NCBI GenBank assembly: GCA_025929595.1
Contig: JAICQA010000027.1
Location: 1 to 14,519, forward strand
DNA from: Xanthobacteraceae bacterium
GTDB taxonomy: Bacteria > Pseudomonadota > Alphaproteobacteria > Rhizobiales > Xanthobacteraceae
Length of the DNA: 14,519 nt
Direction: 5' to 3'
The first letter of the stretch is position 1, and every line of letters begins with the position of its first letter. Position numbers and translations under genes: made by a program. A model generated the notes under the pieces. That model saw only the letters and a program-made list of their open reading frames with translations, made no database searches and was not told where the DNA came from. Of this stretch, positions 5,414 to 12,398 are shown in pieces.

Positions 5414-7243
5414 TCAGACGCTCTCGGTCTCGCGCGCGCGTTCGTCGCGTTTGCGGTCGTTCGGGTCGAGCAATTTCTTGCGCAGGCGGATCGACTTCGG
5501 AGTCACTTCGACGAGCTCGTCGTCCTCGATATAGGCAAGCGCCTTCTCGAGAGTCATCCTGATCGGCGGGGTGAGGCGCACCGCTTCGTCCTTCGACGTC
5601 GTGCGGATGTTGGTGAGCTTCTTGCCCTTCAGCACGTTCACTTCAAGATCGTTGCCGCGCGTGTGCTCGCCGACAATCATGCCGCGATACACCTTCCAGC
5701 CGGGCTCGATCATCATCGGGCCGCGCGCCTCGAGGTTCCACAGCGCATAGGCAACCGCGTCGCCCTGATCGGTCGAGATCAGCACGCCATTGCGGCGGCC
5801 CGGGATGTCGCCCTTGAACGGCGCGTAGGCATGGAACAGGCGGTTCATCACCGCGGTGCCGCGCGTGTCGGTGAGCAACTCGCTCTGGTAGCCGAGCAAG
5901 CCGCGCGTCGGCACATGGAAGACGAGCCGTTGACGGCCGCCGCCCGACGGCCGCATCTCCATCATGTCGCCGCGGCGCTCGGAGAGCTTCTGCACGACGA
6001 CGCCCGAATGCTCTTCGTCGACGTCGATGACGACTTCCTCGATGGGCTCGAGCAGGTCGCCGCTCTGTTCGTCGCGCGCCAGCACGACCTTGGGGCGCGA
6101 CACGGAAAGCTCGAAGCCTTCGCGGCGCATGGTTTCGATCAGAATGCCGAGCTGCAATTCGCCGCGGCCCGCGACTTCGAACGCGTCCTTCTCTTCGCTC
6201 TCCCTGATGTGGAGCGCGATATTGCCCTCGGCCTCGCGGAACAGGCGGTCGCGGATCATGCGGCTCGTGACTTTATCGCCTTCCGTCCCGGCCAGTGGAG
6301 AGTCGTTGACGCGGAAAGTCATGGCGAGCGTCGGCGGATCGATGGGCTGCGCGGGGATTGCAGCGTCCGCTTCAGGCGCGGCGATGGTGTCCGAGACGTT
6401 CGCCTTTTCAAGTCCGGCAATGGCGACGATGTCGCCCGCCTGCGCCTCTTCGATGCTGGTGCGCTCAAGCCCGCGGAAGGCGAGAATCTTCGTGATGCGC
6501 CCCGATTCAATCAGTTGCCCGTCGCGCGAGAGCGCCTTCACATTCTGGTTTGCCTTGACCGTGCCGGATGTAATGCGGCCGGTGAGAATGCGACCGAGAT
6601 ACGGGTCGGCTTCGAGAATCGTGGCAAGCAGGCGGAACGGTCCGTCCTCGACCTTCGGCGCCGGCACATGGCGCACGACGAGATCGAACAGCGGCTGCAT
6701 GCCCTGATCGTGCGAGCCCTCGAGCGCGTTCGCCATCCAGCCCTGCTTGGCCGAACCATAAAGGATCGGGAAGTCGAGCTGTTCGTCGGTCGCGTCGAGC
6801 GCGGCAAAGAGATCGAACACTTCGTTCACGACCTGCGTCGCGCGAGCGTCGGGGCGGTCGACCTTGTTGATGACGACGATGGGCTTCAGGCCGCGCTTCA
6901 GCGCCTTCTGCACGACGAACTTGGTCTGCGGCAGCGGACCTTCGGCGGCGTCGACAAGGACCAGCACGCCGTCGACCATGTTCAAAATGCGCTCGACCTC
7001 GCCGCCGAAATCGGCGTGGCCCGGCGTGTCGACGATGTTGATGCGAATGTCCTTCCACATCACCGATGTCGCCTTGGCGAGAATGGTGATGCCGCGCTCA
7101 CGCTCAAGGTCGTTTGAATCCATCGCGCGCTCGGTCACGCGCTCGTTCTCGCGGAACGTGCCGGACTGCTGGAGCAGGCGGTCGACGAGGGTGGTCTTGC
7201 CGTGGTCGACGTGCGCGATGATGGCGATATTGCGAAGCTGCAT
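5414..7243 (-). CDS. typA: Ribosome-associated translational GTPase BipA/TypA
   Basis: This is a translation-factor GTPase of 609 residues (family norm about 605) that binds the ribosome and helps 50S assembly and growth under cold or stress. All GTPase boxes are visible near the N-terminus: G1 AHVDHGKT, G2 RGITI, G3 DTPGH, G4 NKVD, and GSAK for G5. Beyond these come the domain II region (YLGRILTGRITSGTVK), the EF-G-like domains and the BipA-specific C-terminal part with the GLLGYQSELLTDTRG segment. ATG at 7243 gives MQLRNIAIIAHVDHGKT, matching the usual BipA start; an in-frame TTG two codons earlier is less likely. The upstream gene on the same strand is 88 bases away, with a small hairpin (7255-7269) in between. 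Confidence 0.97.
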   Translation of the reverse strand: MQLRNIAIIAHVDHGKTTLVDRLLQQSGTFRENERVTERAMDSNDLERERGITILAKATSVMWKDIRINIVDTPGHADFGGEVERILNMVDGVLVLVDAAEGPLPQTKFVVQKALKRGLKPIVVINKVDRPDARATQVVNEVFDLFAALDATDEQLDFPILYGSAKQGWMANALEGSHDQGMQPLFDLVVRHVPAPKVEDGPFRLLATILEADPYLGRILTGRITSGTVKANQNVKALSRDGQLIESGRITKILAFRGLERTSIEEAQAGDIVAIAGLEKANVSDTIAAPEADAAIPAQPIDPPTLAMTFRVNDSPLAGTEGDKVTSRMIRDRLFREAEGNIALHIRESEEKDAFEVAGRGELQLGILIETMRREGFELSVSRPKVVLARDEQSGDLLEPIEEVVIDVDEEHSGVVVQKLSERRGDMMEMRPSGGGRQRLVFHVPTRGLLGYQSELLTDTRGTAVMNRLFHAYAPFKGDIPGRRNGVLISTDQGDAVAYALWNLEARGPMMIEPGWKVYRGMIVGEHTRGNDLEVNVLKGKKLTNIRTTSKDEAVRLTPPIRMTLEKALAYIEDDELVEVTPKSIRLRKKLLDPNDRKRDERARETESV

Positions 7244-7254
7244 GGTCAAATGGT

Positions 7255-7269
7255 TCCGGCCCGGCCGGA
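7255..7269 (-). promoter_or_regulatory. Small GC hairpin in the bipA leader
   Basis: TCCGGC (7255-7260) and GCCGGA (7264-7269) form a perfect 6-bp stem with a 3-nt loop, 11 bases upstream of the bipA ATG. The GGA nearest the start codon is inside it. It may reduce ribosome access or end the upstream transcript. Only the pairing is observed. Confidence 0.25.
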
Positions 7270-7331
7270 CCCGGCGTGAGCGTTATGGGTGTTGGATTCG
7301 GGCGAGGGTCTAGCCGCTTTGCAGCCTTACC

Positions 7332-8444
7332 TCAAGCGCGCCAGGGGCTCGGGGCGGCCGAACGCGGCGGACGCGCGGCCTGAACCATCATCATTTCACC
7401 GAGGTTTTCCGCGGTCAGGAGGCCGACGAGGCGCTCCTGCGCATCGACAACGCCCACCACGGGCTTGCCGAGTTCGGTTAATGCTTTCACCGCCACATCG
7501 AGATTGGCGCGTGCCGCCACGGTGGGCACGTCCTTTTCCATGATGTCGAGCACGGGAGCCTGCGGCCCGAGGTCCTTGAGTGCCTTGATCATGACATCGC
7601 GCGTCACCACGCCGCGCAGGCGCCCGCCGCCATCGACCACGGGGAACTCTTTCTGCGTGGTGCGGATCAGGCAATCGATGGCGTCGTTCACCGTCGAGCC
7701 GGTGCCGAGCGACTCGAACTTCGTGATCATGGCGTCGGTGACGAGATTGCCGCGCGCGACGGCGCGAAGCTGCGCGTAGCTTGCCTCACCGGAGGCGGCG
7801 AGGAAGACGAAGACCGCGATCAGCACCAGCATGAAGTTGCCCGCGAAAATGCCGAGAATGCCGAAAGCGACCGCGAAGGCCTGACCGATGGCCGCCGCCC
7901 ACTGCGTCGCGCGGGCATGGGTCATCCGCATGGCGAGCAGCGCACGCAGCACGCGGCCGCCATCCATCGGGAAGGCGGGAATGAGATTGAAGAGGACAAG
8001 GAAGACGTTCGCGCCGGCAAGCTTCGCCGCCATGGAAATCGCCGGGTCCTGGATGTTGGTCAGGTCGTCGGGATCGAGCCGCGCGCCGAGAACAAGAATG
8101 AGCACGGCGGCGATGACGACATTCACGAGCGGGCCGGCGATGGCGACGACCAGCTCCTCGCTCGGCTTGTCGGGCATGCGCTCCAGGCTCGCGATGCCGC
8201 CGAACGGCCAGAGCGTCACGTCCCTGGTCTGCACGCCATAGCGGCGCGCCGCGAAAACATGACCGAATTCGTGCAACAGCACGCAGAGGAACAGGAGCGC
8301 GATGAAGATCACGCCTTCCCAGGCTGCTTGCGTGCCGCCGCGCTGGTAGTAGGCGAACCAGATCCAGCCGAGCAGAAGCAGGAAGGTGACATGGATCCGC
8401 ACGTCGGTGCCGCCGACGCGCGCGATGGTGATGGACCAGGGCAT
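7332..8444 (-). CDS. Site-2 protease family zinc metalloprotease with two CBS domains (SpoIVFB-like)
   Basis: This is a 370-residue polytopic membrane protease of the M50 family. The zinc site is HEFGH at 58-62 in one transmembrane helix, and the third ligand is Asp161 in NLIPAFPMDGG (153-163). Hydrophobic segments are around 17-33, 44-64, 98-120, 141-158, 184-203 and 203-218. A cytosolic pair of CBS domains follows at about 236-292 and 297-354, which in this subgroup probably bind an adenine nucleotide and set activity. The architecture matches archaeal and bacterial S2P-CBS proteins, not RseP, because there is no PDZ domain. The substrate is unknown. It is transcribed toward bipA and away from the stress protein gene at 8571. 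Confidence 0.93.
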   Translation of the reverse strand: MPWSITIARVGGTDVRIHVTFLLLLGWIWFAYYQRGGTQAAWEGVIFIALLFLCVLLHEFGHVFAARRYGVQTRDVTLWPFGGIASLERMPDKPSEELVVAIAGPLVNVVIAAVLILVLGARLDPDDLTNIQDPAISMAAKLAGANVFLVLFNLIPAFPMDGGRVLRALLAMRMTHARATQWAAAIGQAFAVAFGILGIFAGNFMLVLIAVFVFLAASGEASYAQLRAVARGNLVTDAMITKFESLGTGSTVNDAIDCLIRTTQKEFPVVDGGGRLRGVVTRDVMIKALKDLGPQAPVLDIMEKDVPTVAARANLDVAVKALTELGKPVVGVVDAQERLVGLLTAENLGEMMMVQAARPPRSAAPSPWRA

Positions 8445-8519
8445 CGATATCCCTCAACAGCAAGTCGCCGCGCTCAAGGATAGACCGAAACGCCGCGGAC
8501 GCAATTTGGCTTGCACGCA

Positions 8520-8544
8520 GGAACTCAGGCCGGTTTTCGAGGTT
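8520..8544 (+). promoter_or_regulatory. Candidate EcfG (general stress sigma factor) promoter
   Basis: GGAAC at 8520-8524 is followed after 16 bases by GGTT at 8541-8544. The alphaproteobacterial general stress sigma EcfG/RpoE2 recognises GGAAC-N16-17-CGTT, also written GGAAC-N18-19-TT, so this differs by one base in the less conserved first position of the -10 box. It points at a gene of a general stress protein family, with its start 27 bases downstream, which raises the likelihood. A single match of this length can arise by chance. Confidence 0.5.
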
Positions 8545-8570
8545 TGATCCTCAACGGCGAGGATGCGGTC

Positions 8571-9065
8571 ATGGATGCCGAGAATGGTGAAGCGCGGGCG
8601 TGGGATGTGATCGATAAGGTCGGCAACTGCGTGATGGTTACGCAGTTTGACGGCGGCCTGCGGGGGCGCCCCATGCAAGCGCGACCCGATCGGGAGGAGG
8701 GCCTGATCTGGTTTCTCACCGACGTGCGGGCGGCGAAGGACGACGAGATCGAGGCATGGCCGGATATCTGCCTCGTCTTTATCGACCCAAAAGAGAAGGT
8801 TTACCTGTCCGTCTCGGGTCGCGCCGAGCTCAGCGAAGATCGAGAAATGACGCGGCGGCTTTGGGATGACGAGCAGCAGGCCTGGTGGCCGGACGGACCG
8901 GACGACGCCAATGTCCGCGTGATCTGCGTGGTGCCGGAGCGGATCGAATTCTGGGACGGCCCGACCAATCCCGCCGTCGCACGGCGTGAATTCCTTCGAG
9001 CAGCCGCGACCGGGGAGAAGCCCAATCTCGGCGAGCGGCGGAAGAAGTCGGTCGAACTGGACTAA
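8571..9065 (+). CDS. Pyridoxamine 5'-phosphate oxidase-like, general stress protein 26 family
   Basis: This 164-residue protein has the flavin-nucleotide-binding split-barrel fold of the general stress protein 26 group (COG3871). Recognisable family segments are a first strand ending in NCVMVTQFDGGLRGRPM, then GLIWFLTDVRAAKDDEIE, DICLVFIDPKEKVYLSVSGRAE, LWDDEQQAWWPDGPDDANVRVICV and the C-terminal IEFWDGPTNP. Proteins of this group bind FMN or related flavins; their substrate is not known, and they are named from induction under stress in Bacillus. ATG at 8571 is chosen because GAGGA lies 7 bases upstream; the same frame opens at TTG 8511, but that start is upstream of the candidate EcfG promoter. 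It is divergent from the protease gene and convergent with argG, with a type A repeat after its stop. Confidence 0.92.
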   Translation: MDAENGEARAWDVIDKVGNCVMVTQFDGGLRGRPMQARPDREEGLIWFLTDVRAAKDDEIEAWPDICLVFIDPKEKVYLSVSGRAELSEDREMTRRLWDDEQQAWWPDGPDDANVRVICVVPERIEFWDGPTNPAVARREFLRAAATGEKPNLGERRKKSVELD

Positions 9066-9092
9066 AGACGTCCCCGGAGACCGATCCATATT

Positions 9093-9199
9093 CCGCTCGT
9101 CCCCGCGAAACTTGTCCCCGCGCAGGCGGGGAGCGGGGACCCAGAACTGCAACGTCGAGTGCAAGCTTTCTGGATTCCCGCTTGCGCGGGAATGAGCGG
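9093..9199. repeat. Two-armed palindromic intergenic repeat, type A, copy 2
   Basis: This second copy of the 328-407 element is 107 bp long and again lies between convergent genes. It has the same outer arms (CCGCTC 9093-9098, GAGCGG 9194-9199) and the same right hairpin (9174-9181/9186-9193, loop TTGC); 9168-9201 is identical to 376-409. The left arm is longer: the GTCCCCGCG word occurs twice and GCGGGGA twice, as if one hairpin were nested inside another. The copy ends 6 bases before the argG stop. Confidence 0.85.
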
Positions 9200-9205
9200 A
9201 GATTT

Positions 9206-10441
9206 TTATCTCTTGCTCTCGATCTTACGCTTGCGCATAGCCCAGGTGCGGAGCCTGAGCGCGTTGAGCTTGATGAAGCCCTGCGCGTCGCGGTGGTCGT
9301 AGGCGACCGCGCCTTCCTCAAACGTGACAAGTTCAGGGTCGTAGAGCGAGTACGGGCTCTCGCGGCCGACAACCGAGACATTGCCCTTGTAGAGCTTCAG
9401 GCGCACGCGGCCGGTGACGAACTCCTGGCTCTTGTCGATGAGCGTCTGCAGCAGCTCGCGCTCGGGCGTGAACCAGAAGCCGTAATAGATCAGCTCCGCG
9501 TAGCGCGGCATGAGTGAATCCTTCAGATGCGCCGCCTCGCGGTCGAGGGTGATCGATTCAACGCCGCGATGCGCCGCGAGCAGGATCGTGCCGCCGGGCG
9601 TCTCATAGACGCCGCGCGACTTCATGCCGACGAAACGGTTCTCGACGAGATCAAGCCGGCCGATGCCGTTGGCCTTGCCGAGCTCGTTGAGCTTCGTCAG
9701 CAGTGCCGCGGGCGAGAGCTTCTTGCCGTCGACGGCGACGGGATCGCCTTTCTCGAAATCGACCGCGATCTCCGTCGCCTTGTCGGGCGCCGTCTCGGGC
9801 GAGATGGTGCGCTGATAGACATATTCCGGCGGCTCGGCCGCGGGGTCTTCCAGCACCTTTCCTTCGGATGAGGAGTGCAGGAGGTTCGCATCGACGGAGA
9901 ACGGGGCTTCGCCGCGCTTGTCCCGGGCGATCGGAATCTGGTGCTGCTCTGCAAATTGCAGGAGCTTTGTGCGCGACGACAAATCCCATTCGCGCCACGG
10001 CGCGATCACGCGGATATTCGGATCGAGCGCGTAATAGGTAAGCTCGAAGCGCACCTGATCGTTGCCCTTGCCGGTCGCGCCATGGGCGACCGCGTCAGCG
10101 CCGGTCTTTTGGGCGATTTCGATCTGCTTCTTCGCGATCAGCGGACGCGCAATCGACGTGCCGAGGAGATACTGGCCCTCATAGAGCGTGTTGGCGCGGA
10201 ACATCGGGAAGACGTAGTCGCGCACGAATTCCTCGCGCAGATCCTCGATGAAGATGTTCGAGGACTTGATGCCGAGCAATTCCGCTTTCTTGCGCGCGGG
10301 TTCGACCTCTTCGCCCTGGCCGAGATCGGCGGTGAAGGTCACGACCTCGCAGCCATAGGTGGTTTGCAGCCACTTCAGGATCACCGAAGTGTCGAGGCCG
10401 CCCGAATAGGCGAGCACCACCTTCTTCACGTCTTTCTGCAT
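9206..10441 (-). CDS. argG: Argininosuccinate synthase
   Basis: ArgG joins citrulline and aspartate with ATP to give argininosuccinate, the penultimate step of arginine synthesis in the cytosol. The 411-residue protein carries the N-type ATP pyrophosphatase loop AYSGGLDTSV at 11-20, the ADLGQGEE segment near 39-46, the citrulline/aspartate region with HGATGKGNDQVRFE, and the conserved KGNVSVVGRESPYSLYDPELVTFE block near the C-terminus. Length and order are normal for the bacterial short type. ATG at 10441 is supported by MQKDVKKVVLAYSGG, which matches known starts. A promoter-like pair is found at 10466-10493. The gene is divergent from the kappa-GST-like gene and converges on the stress protein gene; no other arg genes are adjacent. 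Confidence 0.98.
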   Translation of the reverse strand: MQKDVKKVVLAYSGGLDTSVILKWLQTTYGCEVVTFTADLGQGEEVEPARKKAELLGIKSSNIFIEDLREEFVRDYVFPMFRANTLYEGQYLLGTSIARPLIAKKQIEIAQKTGADAVAHGATGKGNDQVRFELTYYALDPNIRVIAPWREWDLSSRTKLLQFAEQHQIPIARDKRGEAPFSVDANLLHSSSEGKVLEDPAAEPPEYVYQRTISPETAPDKATEIAVDFEKGDPVAVDGKKLSPAALLTKLNELGKANGIGRLDLVENRFVGMKSRGVYETPGGTILLAAHRGVESITLDREAAHLKDSLMPRYAELIYYGFWFTPERELLQTLIDKSQEFVTGRVRLKLYKGNVSVVGRESPYSLYDPELVTFEEGAVAYDHRDAQGFIKLNALRLRTWAMRKRKIESKR

Positions 10442-10465
10442 CGGAATACCCCGCGAATTCCGGGT

Positions 10466-10493
10466 GTTATAGGCGGCCCCGGGAAGGGCGCAA
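10466..10493 (-). promoter_or_regulatory. Probable argG promoter
   Basis: On the minus strand TTGCGC (10493-10488, read as CTTGCG with one more base) is followed after 16-17 bases by TATAAC (10471-10466). The -10 box matches TATAAT in five of six positions. Transcription would start near 10459, giving a leader of about 18 bases before the argG ATG at 10441. No ARG-box operator could be identified with confidence. Confidence 0.5.
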
Positions 10494-10529
10494 GTCGACG
10501 GGTCAGGCGGCGCGTGTCATGCTCGCGGC

Positions 10530-11135
10530 ATGGCAAAGATGGATTTCTGGTACGACTTCGCGTCGACCTACTCGTATCTCGCCGCGATGCGCGCCGAGCC
10601 GCTGGCGACAGCGGCGGGGGTCACGCTGCGGTGGCGGCCATTCCTGCTCGGGCCGATCTTCAAGTCGCATGGCATGGATACGTCGCCCTTCAATATTTAT
10701 CCGGTCAAAGGCCGTTACTCGGTGCGCGATCTCGAGCGGCTCGCGGAGCGGCAGGGCCTGCCGAAATTCCATCTGCCGGTCCCGTTCCCCGCCAACTCGC
10801 TGCTCGCGTCGCGCACGGCTTTGGCGCTGTCGAACGAAGCGCGGCCCGAATTCTCGCGCGCGGTCTATCTGGCGGAGTTTTCCGAAGGCCGGGATATCTC
10901 CGACCGGGGCACGATCGGCGATCTGCTCGCCAGGCTCGGCCATGACGCCGAAGCGGTGCTCGCGAAGACCGGCGAGCAGACGGTCAAGGACAAGCTGCGC
11001 GCGGAGACCGAAGAAGCGGGCAGGCAGGGGATTTTCGGCGCGCCGAACTTCGTCGCCGAGGACGGCGAGCATTTCTGGGGCAACGACCGGCTCGAGCAGG
11101 CGCTCGACTGGGCGACGGGCCGGCGTTCGACGTAA
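10530..11135 (+). CDS. 2-hydroxychromene-2-carboxylate isomerase / kappa-class GST-like DsbA-family protein
   Basis: This 201-residue thioredoxin-fold protein belongs to the HCCA isomerase / GST-kappa group. It has the N-terminal strand and active-site loop DFWYDFASTYSYLA at 5-18, with Ser12 in place of a thioredoxin cysteine as expected for glutathione-activating members. An all-helical insertion covers about 60-150, and the cis-proline loop GIFGAPNF is near 166-173. The usual DFxSPxxYL wording has Thr13 where Pro is common. Known members isomerise an intermediate of naphthalene breakdown with glutathione, but most genomic copies have no such pathway beside them, and none is seen here. The ATG at 10530 has only a weak ribosome site. 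The gene ends 4 bases before the stop of the convergent cell wall hydrolase gene. Confidence 0.9.
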   Translation: MAKMDFWYDFASTYSYLAAMRAEPLATAAGVTLRWRPFLLGPIFKSHGMDTSPFNIYPVKGRYSVRDLERLAERQGLPKFHLPVPFPANSLLASRTALALSNEARPEFSRAVYLAEFSEGRDISDRGTIGDLLARLGHDAEAVLAKTGEQTVKDKLRAETEEAGRQGIFGAPNFVAEDGEHFWGNDRLEQALDWATGRRST

Positions 11136-11139
11136 AGAT

Positions 11140-11853
11140 CTAGGGATTGGTCGCGAGGCGACTCGGCGATTTCTTGGGCGCGGCTTTCTTGGCGCTCTTT
11201 GTTGCCTTCTTTGATTTCGGCTTGGTTGCCTGCTTGCACTCGTCGTACTCGCCGCGTGCGATCTTTGCGCGTTCGCGCGGGAGCGGCTCCCGGAAAAAGT
11301 GATGCCGGCCGGCGACCAGCACCGGCACGAATTCGCGGCGAAAGCGACAGGCGTTCCTGGGCGGCGTCAGCGCCGGATTCATGTAGTAGCGGATGAAGCG
11401 GGCGTGCACGTCGCTGTCGCCGTTGAGTTCGTCGACCGCGACCGACTCCGAGAATTGCCATGCCGGTCCGAAGCGCGGCGTGCGGCGCGCGAGCGGCAGG
11501 CAGGCGAAAGAAAACTGACAGACGCCCCGGCGATTGTAGAAGACGACATCGCAGAGGTCGGAGCCGCCCCATACGCGGCGGTTCGACTGCGCGCGCAGAT
11601 TGACGACGCGCGCGATGTGGCGCTGGCCTTCTTCGGATTCGCCGGTCGAGCCGCCCTCGAAATAGATAGCGAGCGTCAGACAGTAGAGCGCGTCGTTGTT
11701 GATCTGAATTTCAGCCGATTTCTTCGCGAGCAGTCCGACTTCATGGTCGGCGGAATCGAGCGGGGAGAAACCGGCGGACGCTTGCGCGGCGGCGAACAGC
11801 GCCGCCCCGACTATTCCAAGTGCAAGAATTTTCGCCCCGCGAAAACGCCCCAT
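11140..11853 (-). CDS. Exported SleB-type (Hydrolase_2) cell wall hydrolase with lysine-rich tail
   Basis: This 237-residue protein has a signal peptide (basic MGRFRGAK, hydrophobic core, probable cut after AQASA at 27), so it acts in the periplasm. The mature domain resembles SleB/Hydrolase_2 peptidoglycan lytic enzymes: LAIYFEGG at 61-68 with candidate catalytic Glu66, GESEEGQ at 71-77, VVNLRA at 83-88, CDVVFYNRRGVCQFSFAC at 101-118, and GRHHFF at 182-187. The usual wording is YFEARGE; here GGST replaces AR before GE, so the loop is about two residues longer. Six cysteines lie in the mature protein. The end (208-232, KPKSKKATKSAKKAAPKKS) is a histone-H1-like basic tail that may hold the protein to anionic polymers. 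GGAG and GGGGG just before ATG 11853 support the start. Confidence 0.85.
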   Translation of the reverse strand: MGRFRGAKILALGIVGAALFAAAQASAGFSPLDSADHEVGLLAKKSAEIQINNDALYCLTLAIYFEGGSTGESEEGQRHIARVVNLRAQSNRRVWGGSDLCDVVFYNRRGVCQFSFACLPLARRTPRFGPAWQFSESVAVDELNGDSDVHARFIRYYMNPALTPPRNACRFRREFVPVLVAGRHHFFREPLPRERAKIARGEYDECKQATKPKSKKATKSAKKAAPKKSPSRLATNP

Positions 11854-11881
11854 GCCCCCGCTCCGTCGAATCGAAATCTAA

Positions 11882-11935
11882 CGGCAGAGGCGAGACCGGG
11901 CAAACAGGGAACCCGGATTCGGGTTCCATCTGCCG
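11882..11935 (-). promoter_or_regulatory. Nested palindrome with EcfG-like promoter match upstream of the cell wall hydrolase gene
   Basis: The gap before the hydrolase gene holds a perfect 8-bp stem GGAACCCG (11908-11915) / CGGGTTCC (11920-11927) with a 4-nt loop. It is enclosed by a perfect 7-bp outer stem, CGGCAGA (11882-11888) / TCTGCCG (11929-11935). Read on the minus strand, GGAAC (11927-11923) is followed after 16 bases by TGTT (11906-11903), which fits GGAAC-N18-TT of the EcfG/RpoE2 class and lies 50 bases before the ATG. The site could instead be the 3' hairpin of the upstream membrane protein gene, or a dyad operator. The sequence alone does not decide. Confidence 0.35.
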
Positions 11936-11954
11936 GCTGGCAGTCAAATTAATC

Positions 11955-12395
11955 CTAACGGGCGGGTTCCGGGCGTTCGCGCCAAAGGCCAGCGCTGCGG
12001 CCTGCGATCAGCCAATAGATAAGCCCTGCGGCGATACCGGCGGCGGCGAGGAGCTCGAAATTGGTGCCGAGCGGCATATCGAAATCGAAGCGCGGGAGAG
12101 GTCCGATGACACCGAGGGTGTAACCGCAGAAGAGCCCGATAAGGCCGCCCGCCACGGCATGGAGCACGACGGAGCGCAGGCCGAAGGTCTCGGTGACGAG
12201 AATCGCGATCACCGCCGGGACGAAGGAGAACGCGGCGACGAAGGCGCTCACGGTGAAAATGAAAACGGTGAGGAGCGGGAAGTCGTCGGTCGTTGGCAAT
12301 TCAGGCGCGGCGCCGAGCACCATGACGGCCGCGGCGGCGAGACTCGCGACCCAGAAGGCGAACAGCGTGACGAAGAAGCGGACGATGAGCTGCAT
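11955..12395 (-). CDS. Four-helix membrane protein of unknown function
   Basis: I do not recognise a named family. The 146-residue protein is mostly hydrophobic, with likely transmembrane segments at about 6-29, 40-68, 73-97 and 113-132, short charged loops (PELPTTDDFP at 31-40, PRFDFDMPLG at 101-110), and a short basic and proline-containing C-terminus (RSAGLWRERPEPAR). This is consistent with an inner membrane protein. Its ATG lies 3 bases after the rlmN stop on the same strand, so it is almost surely co-transcribed with rlmN. Nothing in it suggests enzymatic residues. A gap of about 100 bases with a strong palindrome separates it from the next gene. Confidence 0.8.
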   Translation of the reverse strand: MQLIVRFFVTLFAFWVASLAAAAVMVLGAAPELPTTDDFPLLTVFIFTVSAFVAAFSFVPAVIAILVTETFGLRSVVLHAVAGGLIGLFCGYTLGVIGPLPRFDFDMPLGTNFELLAAAGIAAGLIYWLIAGRSAGLWRERPEPAR

Positions 12396-12398
12396 CGC

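Noticed and set aside
5354..7117. 587-codon open frame on the plus strand opposite bipA
   Set aside because: It is antisense to a clearly functional BipA gene, its translation is rich in Arg, Ala, His and Val without domain features, and long antisense frames are expected in GC-rich DNA.
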